Origin: Sphingomonadales bacterium
GTDB taxonomy: Bacteria; Pseudomonadota; Alphaproteobacteria; Sphingomonadales; Sphingomonadaceae
Assembly (NCBI GenBank): GCA_018971065.1
Contig: JAGWVC010000076.1
Span: 1 to 19,296 of the forward strand
Length of the DNA: 19,296 nucleotides
Reading direction: 5' to 3'
The notes under the pieces are model-generated. The model searched no databases. It was not told the origin of the DNA and saw nothing but the letters and a program-made list of their open reading frames with translations. This document shows, in pieces, positions 15,057 through 19,296 of the stretch. The stretch's first letter is position 1. Every line of letters begins with the position of its first letter. Both the position numbers and the translations under genes were made by a program.

Positions 15057-16645
15057 CGCGCGTCCTTTACCAAGCCCTTGGCCCAGCGGTAATCCTGCTT
15101 GCCGGCGGGCGAACGCCGCACCGCCTCCACCCACACGAGCGCCTTGGGCAGCTTGTAGCCGGCCAGCCGTTCGCGCAGGAAATCGCGCACCGCATCGAAC
15201 GCCGGCTCGGTCGCGCCCTCGCGCAGCGCCACCACGCCAATGACGCGCTCGCCCCAGCGCGGATCGGGCTGGCCGGCGACAACCGCATCGATGATCGCCG
15301 GGTGCGCGCGCAATGCCTCCTCGACCTCCTCGGGGAAGACTTTCTCGCCGCCCGAATTGATGCAGGTGGAACCGCGCCCGAACACGGTGATCATGCCATC
15401 CTCGTCAAGCCGCCCGGCGTCGCCGCTCACCGCCCAGAGCTGCCCGGCGATGGTCTGGAACACTTCGGCCGACTTCACCGGATCGCCGTAGTAGCCAACC
15501 GGGGTGTTGCCCCAGCGCGCGATGAACCCGGTTTCGCCGGCAACGGCAAAGCGGCCATCGACCACGACCCGTTGCTGGTCGTTGCCGGGCAGGCGCATCA
15601 TGCCGTCGGCGCTGGCCTCGGCCTGGCCGGAAGTGCCGGTTTCGGAGGAGCCAAGGCCGTCGGTGATGGTGGCGCTGGGCGGTAGCAGCGCGGCGATGTC
15701 ATCCTTGACGTGGCGTGAGAACACCGCCCCGCCCGAACCGAAGTTGACCACCGCCGAAAGGTCCCAGCGCCCCGGATTGTCGCGCAGGGCATCGCGCAGC
15801 GGGATCGCCATCGCGTCGCCGACGATCTGCACCATGTTCACCCGGTGGCGCGCGACGATGTCCCAGATGTGCGCGGGATCGAACGAGGCGCTGTCGTCGA
15901 TGACGATGGCGAGGCCGTTGAGCATCGCCGACCACACCGCCCAGAACGCGGCGGCGTGCATCAGCGGCGCCACCGGAAACAGCCGCAAGGGATAGCCGTT
16001 GGCGGCGCGGTCGGCGATGTCGCCCGGCTCGCGTGCGGGGCCATGCGGGTTGAAGTAGCCGCCAGCGCCCGCGCAGGCGAAGAAGAACGCCCGGTGCGGC
16101 CACATCACGCCCTTGGGCATGCCGGTGGTGCCGCCGGTGTAGGTCAGCAGGATGTTGCTTTCGTCGCGCGGCCAGGGGCCGGCAGGCGCGGTTTCGAGCA
16201 GGCGCGCATAATCGAGCGAGCCTGCGCAGTCACTGTCCGAACGGTCGTTCACGGCTACCGCCACCTTCAGCGTCGGCAGCGCCGCGCGCAGTTCGCCCAC
16301 CGGCCCGGCGAACTGCGCGTCGTGGATCACCGCCACGGCATCGGCATTGGCAAACAGGTACGCGAGCTCATCGCCGCGATAGCGGAAGTTGACGTTGAAC
16401 GGCACCGCGCCCAGCTTGGTGACGGCGATGAAAGCCTCCAGGTGTTCGGGCCGGTTGAGCATGTACAGCCCCACCGTGTCGCCCCGCTTCACGCCATGCG
16501 CGGCAAGCCCGGAGGCAAGCGCGGTGGTGCGCGCGTCGAGCTGCGCATAGGTCAGCGTCAAGGCGTCACTGATGATCGCCGGGCGCTCGGGCACGGTCGC
16601 GGCGATGGTTTCGAACAGGTCGGCGAGGTGGAATTGCGTGGCCAT
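15053..16645 (-). CDS. Acyl-CoA synthetase / AMP-dependent ligase (first of two; FadD-like)
   Basis: A 530-residue ANL-superfamily ligase. Motifs in order: YTGGTTGMPKGVMW at 169-182 (phosphate loop), DGLGSSETG at 329-337, SGDAGRLDEDG at 407-417, GGEKVFPEEVE at 432-442 and the catalytic Lys-516 in AGKQDY. The GGTTGMPKGVMW form is reminiscent of the actinobacterial FadD19-type ligases that activate sterol side-chain acids. This is family resemblance from memory and only suggests a bulky cyclic acid substrate. Its ATG at 16645 shares one base with the stop codon of the upstream SDR (TGATG), and its own stop overlaps the next ligase start, so three genes are translationally coupled. It is second in the six-gene operon. 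Confidence 0.94.
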   Translation of the reverse strand: MATQFHLADLFETIAATVPERPAIISDALTLTYAQLDARTTALASGLAAHGVKRGDTVGLYMLNRPEHLEAFIAVTKLGAVPFNVNFRYRGDELAYLFANADAVAVIHDAQFAGPVGELRAALPTLKVAVAVNDRSDSDCAGSLDYARLLETAPAGPWPRDESNILLTYTGGTTGMPKGVMWPHRAFFFACAGAGGYFNPHGPAREPGDIADRAANGYPLRLFPVAPLMHAAAFWAVWSAMLNGLAIVIDDSASFDPAHIWDIVARHRVNMVQIVGDAMAIPLRDALRDNPGRWDLSAVVNFGSGGAVFSRHVKDDIAALLPPSATITDGLGSSETGTSGQAEASADGMMRLPGNDQQRVVVDGRFAVAGETGFIARWGNTPVGYYGDPVKSAEVFQTIAGQLWAVSGDAGRLDEDGMITVFGRGSTCINSGGEKVFPEEVEEALRAHPAIIDAVVAGQPDPRWGERVIGVVALREGATEPAFDAVRDFLRERLAGYKLPKALVWVEAVRRSPAGKQDYRWAKGLVKDAR

Positions 16646-17511
16646 CAGTACACCGCTGCTGGGTTCTTCGGGCGCGGGCTGCCAAGCTGCCCGCGATAGG
16701 AAGGGCGGACAATGCCGCGATCGGTCAGCCCCAGTGCCTCGGCGATCTCGGCGCCGATCAGCGTCTGGCCGGACAGGTCGTCGCGGTTCGGCGCGGCGGC
16801 AATGGCATCGACGATATGCGCGGTGAACTCGGGGTTCTCCGCCGCGCCGATCAACGCCTCGTATTGTTCGGGATTGGTCTGGCGCGCGATCAGCGAGCGT
16901 TCGGTGACAAGCGGGCCCATCCAGATCGACACCGCGATCACCCCGGTGCCGCGCAGGTCATGCTCCATGTCGTGCGCGAACTTGTCGATCCCGGCCTTCT
17001 GCGCGCCATAAGCCGGGCCATGCATGTAGCACGAACCGCCGAACGAGGAACCGAACGCGATCGTGCCGCTGCCCTGCGGCACCATCATCCGCGCCGCGTG
17101 CCAACTGGCGACATAGGCCGAGCGCAGGCCGACATCGAGGATGCCGGCGGCGTCGAGGTCTTTTTCCCAGAACGGCAGTTTTTCGATCAGTTGGGGATGG
17201 ATGTGGGTGGCGTTGTTCATCAGCACGTCGAGCCGCCCCTGCTCGTTCGCGATGCGCGCGAACAGTGCCGCCACGGCGGCATCGTCGGCATGGTCGCACA
17301 GCACCGGGATGCCGGTGCCGCCCGCCGCCGTCACCTCGGCCGCGGTTTCGGCGACCGTGCCCGGCAGCACCGAACCGTCCCAGCCGCGCGCCACACCCGG
17401 CGCGGTGGTGCGCCCGGTGACATAGACGGTATAGCCCAGTTCGCCGAAGCCACGGGCAATGCCACGTCCGGCTCCCCGGCTTGCCCCGGTGACGAGGGCG
17501 ACTTTGTTCAC
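16645..17511 (-). CDS. SDR family oxidoreductase, DHRS1-like
   Basis: A 288-residue SDR, longer than the classical 250, resembling the DHRS1 subfamily. VALVTGASRGAGRGIARG at 4-21 binds the cofactor, and YVTGRT with Arg-34 after the second strand favours NADP(H). NNAT is at 99-102. The active site has Ser-155, Tyr-168 and Lys-172 (YGAQK). The segment LDVGLRSAY places Asp-126 where DHRS1-type enzymes have the tetrad Asn (NVGLR). Start: a GTG at 17511, with GGGAG about 9 nt upstream and the first strand following directly; a longer reading from about 17568 would run towards the operator-like repeat. It is the first gene of the six-gene operon and overlaps the next gene by one base. It probably acts on an alcohol or ketone intermediate; substrate unknown. 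Confidence 0.9.
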   Translation of the reverse strand: MNKVALVTGASRGAGRGIARGFGELGYTVYVTGRTTAPGVARGWDGSVLPGTVAETAAEVTAAGGTGIPVLCDHADDAAVAALFARIANEQGRLDVLMNNATHIHPQLIEKLPFWEKDLDAAGILDVGLRSAYVASWHAARMMVPQGSGTIAFGSSFGGSCYMHGPAYGAQKAGIDKFAHDMEHDLRGTGVIAVSIWMGPLVTERSLIARQTNPEQYEALIGAAENPEFTAHIVDAIAAAPNRDDLSGQTLIGAEIAEALGLTDRGIVRPSYRGQLGSPRPKNPAAVY

Positions 17512-17571
17512 GGATTGGCTCTCCCGATGATTCGACGCATTTTTACGGCAACGACAACGATAAGGCAAGTT

Positions 17572-17603
17572 TTGCGGATTTGAAAGACGTTTTTATTACG
17601 CAT
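17572..17603. promoter_or_regulatory. Operator-like inverted repeat, site 6 (six-gene operon promoter)
   Basis: Arms are TTGCGG and ACGCAT, with a 20-bp spacer holding 4 G/C. It lies 60 bp upstream of the GTG of the first operon gene, the same distance as site 1 from the sulfatase start. Confidence 0.6.
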
Positions 17604-17727
17604 ATATCGATGACCTTCCGCATCATCCGGGTAAACGCGAAGCCATTGCCTTGCCGGGGCTTCCTGCGCAGAATGCCATGCCGACGGCCTGCCTCATGCC
17701 TGATCGGCGGGCAGTTCCGTTCGATAT

Positions 17728-17759
17728 ATTCGTAGAATATTTGCTCTTGAATTACGCGA
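17728..17759. promoter_or_regulatory. Operator-like inverted repeat, site 7 (SDR promoter, degenerate)
   Basis: Arms are ATTCGT and ACGCGA, with a 20-bp spacer holding 5 G/C. It is the least perfect copy but keeps the 26-bp arm spacing and AT-rich spacer. It lies 72 bp upstream of the SDR at 17832. Confidence 0.45.
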
Positions 17760-17782
17760 TATATTACCAGAGAAGGCACTGA

Positions 17783-17796
17783 TTCGCAAATTGCGT
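17783..17796. repeat. Secondary motif TTCGCAAATTGCGT
   Basis: It contains the 11-bp palindrome CGCAA-A-TTGCG, that is, two half-sites of the 32-bp repeat in everted, back-to-back orientation. A near-identical copy lies at 3811-3824. It is 35 bp upstream of the SDR start. Confidence 0.4.
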
Positions 17797-17831
17797 TCCT
17801 TCCCAGTGCGGGTGGAGGGCGGCAGGGAAGG

Positions 17832-18617
17832 ATGTTTCAGGGCATGACGCAGGATCTTTCGGGCAAGGTTGCGCTGGTCACCGGCGGCAGCGACGGGATC
17901 GGCCGGGCGACGGCGGCGTTGCTGGCGCGGCGCGGCGCGCGGGTTATCATCTGTGGCCGCCGCGCCGACGTGCTCGAAAGTGCCCGTGCCGCCATCGCCG
18001 GCGAAGGCGGCACGGTCGAGGCGGTGCAGCTCGACGTGACCGACTTCGATGCCTTCACCGCGCTGGTCGAGGATGTCGCCGCCCGTCATGGCCGGCTCGA
18101 CATGCTCGTCAACAACGCCATGTCCACGCATTATGCGCCGATCAGCAGGCTGAAGCTCGATCACTGGCGCAAGGATTTCGCGGTGAACGCCGAGGCGGTG
18201 TTCATCGGCACCAAGGCGGCGATGAAGGTGATGGCGGCGCAGGGCGGCGGCGCGATCGTCAACATCGCTTCCACCACCGGCATTCGCGCGATGGCCAATT
18301 ATTCGAGCTATTCGGCATCGAAGGCGGCGCTGATCCAGTTCAGCGCGGTCGCCGCGATGGAAGGCGCAAGCCAGGGCATCCGCGTCAACGTCGTGGTTCC
18401 CGGCCAGGTGAACACCGCCGCGACGCTGGATTTCGCCAGCAAGGCGCCCGAGATCGCGGCACGGACCGAGGGTGCGATCCCGATGCAGCGCGGCGGACGG
18501 CCCGAGGAACTGGCCGAGGCTATCGTGTTCCTGCTGTCGGATGCCGCCAGCTACATCACCGGGGTGGCGCTGCCGGTGGACGGCGGCAAGGCAGCGCAGC
18601 TCTACATCCCGTCCTGA
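17832..18617 (+). CDS. Short-chain dehydrogenase/reductase (SDR), NADP-type
   Basis: A 261-residue classical SDR. TGGSDGIG at 17-24 binds the cofactor, and CGRR at 41-44 with two Arg after the second strand favours NADP(H). NNAM is at 94-97. The tetrad is complete: Asn-119, Ser-147, Tyr-160 and Lys-164 (YSASK). PVDGGK is near the C-terminus. The first ATG at 17832 follows a purine-rich AGGGAAGG; an ATG at 17844 (MTQDL) would also give a normal SDR start, and the choice is uncertain. The gene is divergent from the six-gene operon and has its own degenerate copy of the operator-like repeat 72 bp upstream. It converges with the SnoaL-like gene. The probable role is reduction or oxidation of a hydroxyl/keto group in the same pathway. 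Confidence 0.93.
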   Translation: MFQGMTQDLSGKVALVTGGSDGIGRATAALLARRGARVIICGRRADVLESARAAIAGEGGTVEAVQLDVTDFDAFTALVEDVAARHGRLDMLVNNAMSTHYAPISRLKLDHWRKDFAVNAEAVFIGTKAAMKVMAAQGGGAIVNIASTTGIRAMANYSSYSASKAALIQFSAVAAMEGASQGIRVNVVVPGQVNTAATLDFASKAPEIAARTEGAIPMQRGGRPEELAEAIVFLLSDAASYITGVALPVDGGKAAQLYIPS

Positions 18618-18623
18618 GCCCCA

Positions 18624-18647
18624 CCGCCGGATCGTCAGATCGGGCGG
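18624..18647. terminator. Possible bidirectional terminator hairpin
   Basis: CCGCCGGATC and GATCGGGCGG pair over 10 bp with one mismatch around a GTCA loop, within the 41-bp gap between convergent genes. No T-tract follows on either side, so termination is likely but not certain. Confidence 0.4.
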
Positions 18648-18658
18648 CCCCTTGGCGC

Positions 18659-19296
18659 TCAGTCCGCGCGCACCTTCACCTTCGGCGCGGCGGCGCCCCG
18701 GCGCATCGTTTCCAGGAACTTGCCCAGCGGCGCCGGCTCGGGCACCGGGCCGCCGTGGTCGCCCTCGCGCGCCCAGTATTCGGCAAAGCTGGGGAACAGC
18801 TTGTGGAAGTTGCCTTCCACCCATTCGGTGCCGGGCCAGCGCATCTTGCGTTCGCCCATTGGCGGCTGGTTGAGGTCGGTGGCGTACCAATAGAGCGGCA
18901 GCCGGCGCGCGAAGTACCAGCGCGGGCCGTCGGGACCGGGGCCGCGCACATAGTCGTCCACGTACATCATCTGCATGATTACCCATTCGCCCGCGCCGCC
19001 CGGCACCGGGGTCTCGTGCTCGTTCTTCGAATAGACGACGCCATGGGCATGGTCGGCATCGTCGAATTCGATCACGTGGCCGCCGATGTGGTGCGAGGTG
19101 CCGGTGAACGGCGAGCGCAGCGTGCGATCCATGTAGGCGCGCAACGCCTGCCGCCCCGTGGCATCGCGGCCCACGCGCACGTCGGGCGCGAACAGGTTCA
19201 CCATCGCGTCGATGTCGCGCATGTCGAGCGTCAGCGCATAGCGCGCGGGAAGCTGCCGGATCTGATCGAGCGATTCGAGCCGGTCGATCCGCGCTT
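18659..19296 (-). CDS. SnoaL/NTF2-like domain protein, 5' end outside the window
   Basis: The last 211 residues of a SnoaL-like (NTF2 fold) protein; the frame stays open to the right edge, so the true start lies beyond it. The first visible helix (ARIDRLESLDQIRQLPARYALTLDMRDIDAMVNLFAPDV, described from residue 1 in two parts: LDQIRQLPARYALTLD and DIDAMVNLFAPDV) follows the usual SnoaL pattern of a helix leading to an Asp-Phe-rich turn. It continues with GRQALRAYMDRTL and the strands TSHHIGGHVIEF and GEWVIMQMMYVDDYVR. Family members include dehydratases, isomerases and cyclases with small hydrophobic pockets, among them steroid-type dehydratases, but many are uncharacterised. The C-terminal 70 residues (from about 140) are longer than the bare domain. 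An ATG at 19222 is internal to the domain and is rejected as the start. Its promoter is not visible. Confidence 0.82.
   Translation of the reverse strand, partial: ARIDRLESLDQIRQLPARYALTLDMRDIDAMVNLFAPDVRVGRDATGRQALRAYMDRTLRSPFTGTSHHIGGHVIEFDDADHAHGVVYSKNEHETPVPGGAGEWVIMQMMYVDDYVRGPGPDGPRWYFARRLPLYWYATDLNQPPMGERKMRWPGTEWVEGNFHKLFPSFAEYWAREGDHGGPVPEPAPLGKFLETMRRGAAAPKVKVRAD

Larger units (their letters stand above)
17512..17831. other. Divergent promoter region between six-gene operon and SDR
   Basis: This 320-bp gap contains no gene I can support. A 78-residue minus-strand open frame across it spans both repeats and has no family features. Its ends are AT-rich and carry one copy each of the 32-bp inverted repeat (17572-17603 towards the operon, 17728-17759 towards the SDR), plus the secondary motif at 17783-17796. 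The middle, about 17620-17720, is GC-rich with no clear structure. The layout mirrors the other long divergent gap at 795-1126: two outward-facing sites separated by GC-rich DNA. Confidence 0.6.

Noticed and set aside
12510..15092. Long plus-strand open frame of 860 residues opposite the ligase and amidohydrolase genes
   Set aside because: It is antisense to genes with clear family motifs, is rich in Arg, His and Gly without any domain pattern, and is explained by the high GC content suppressing stop codons.
16634..16639. TTGCGT inside the first CoA ligase gene as another site
   Set aside because: It has no partner arm at the 26-bp distance and lies in coding sequence; it serves as a useful negative control for the motif.
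17543..17779. Minus-strand 78-residue open frame upstream of the six-gene operon
   Set aside because: It spans both 32-bp repeats and has no motif or supporting start signal; more likely regulatory DNA.
17694..18986. Minus-strand open frame of 430 residues across the fifth SDR
   Set aside because: It is antisense to a complete SDR, overlaps the SnoaL-like gene in another frame and has low-complexity composition.
1..19296. CRISPR arrays, tRNA or rRNA genes, insertion sequences, integrases or attachment sites
   Set aside because: I saw no spaced direct-repeat arrays, no transposase or integrase frames and no RNA gene signatures; every long frame was explained by metabolic genes or their shadows.

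Overview
The window looks like part of the genome of a GC-rich alphaproteobacterium, most likely a sphingomonad such as Novosphingobium, Sphingobium or Sphingomonas. The reasons are a typical sphingomonad TonB-dependent receptor (signal peptide, DEIVVTAQKR TonB box, LRGPQGTLFGRN plug motif) and the dense packing of Rieske oxygenases, short-chain dehydrogenases (SDRs) and CoA ligases. This placement comes from gene style, not from a database search. The locus reads as a catabolic island for an organic carbon source, probably a polycyclic or alicyclic compound of steroid, terpenoid or aromatic type. The exact substrate cannot be read from the sequence.

Layout: (1) 1-794, minus: 5' part of an exported sulfatase. 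(2) 1127-3682, plus: TonB-dependent outer-membrane receptor, closed by a strong hairpin terminator. (3) 3964-6178, plus: two Rieske oxygenase alpha subunits in one operon. (4) 6222-7283, minus: Old Yellow Enzyme-type flavin reductase, divergent from an SDR (7368-8120, plus). (5) 8136-8894, minus, and 9002-9778, plus: two more SDRs, divergent from each other. (6) 9786-17511, minus: a six-gene operon, in transcription order a DHRS1-like SDR, two acyl-CoA synthetases, an amidohydrolase-fold protein, a third Rieske oxygenase closely related to the second, and an exported amidase. Several of these genes overlap or nearly touch. (7) 17832-18617, plus: a fifth SDR. (8) 18659-19296, minus: 3'-terminal part of a SnoaL/NTF2-like protein.

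Likely division of labour (inference): the receptor imports the compound; the exported sulfatase and amidase may remove sulfate or amide groups outside the cytoplasm; the CoA ligases activate carboxylic acids; the Rieske enzymes hydroxylate rings or side chains; the SDRs and the flavin reductase adjust alcohol/ketone and C=C oxidation states. No ferredoxin, ferredoxin reductase, thiolase, acyl-CoA dehydrogenase, ring-cleavage dioxygenase or transcriptional regulator is present, so the pathway must continue elsewhere.

The most striking signal is non-coding. Seven AT-rich sites share a bipartite inverted repeat, consensus TTGCGT-N20-ACGCAA, always with 26 bp from arm start to arm start. They lie in all five intergenic promoter regions and so cover all nine transcription units whose starts are visible. 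The spacer length is fixed but the spacer sequence is not conserved. This looks like the operator of a single unidentified regulator controlling the whole island. Other oddities are an amidohydrolase-fold protein lacking the expected metal ligands, an Old Yellow Enzyme with Ser in place of the usual active-site Asn/His, and two SDRs without the catalytic-tetrad Asn.
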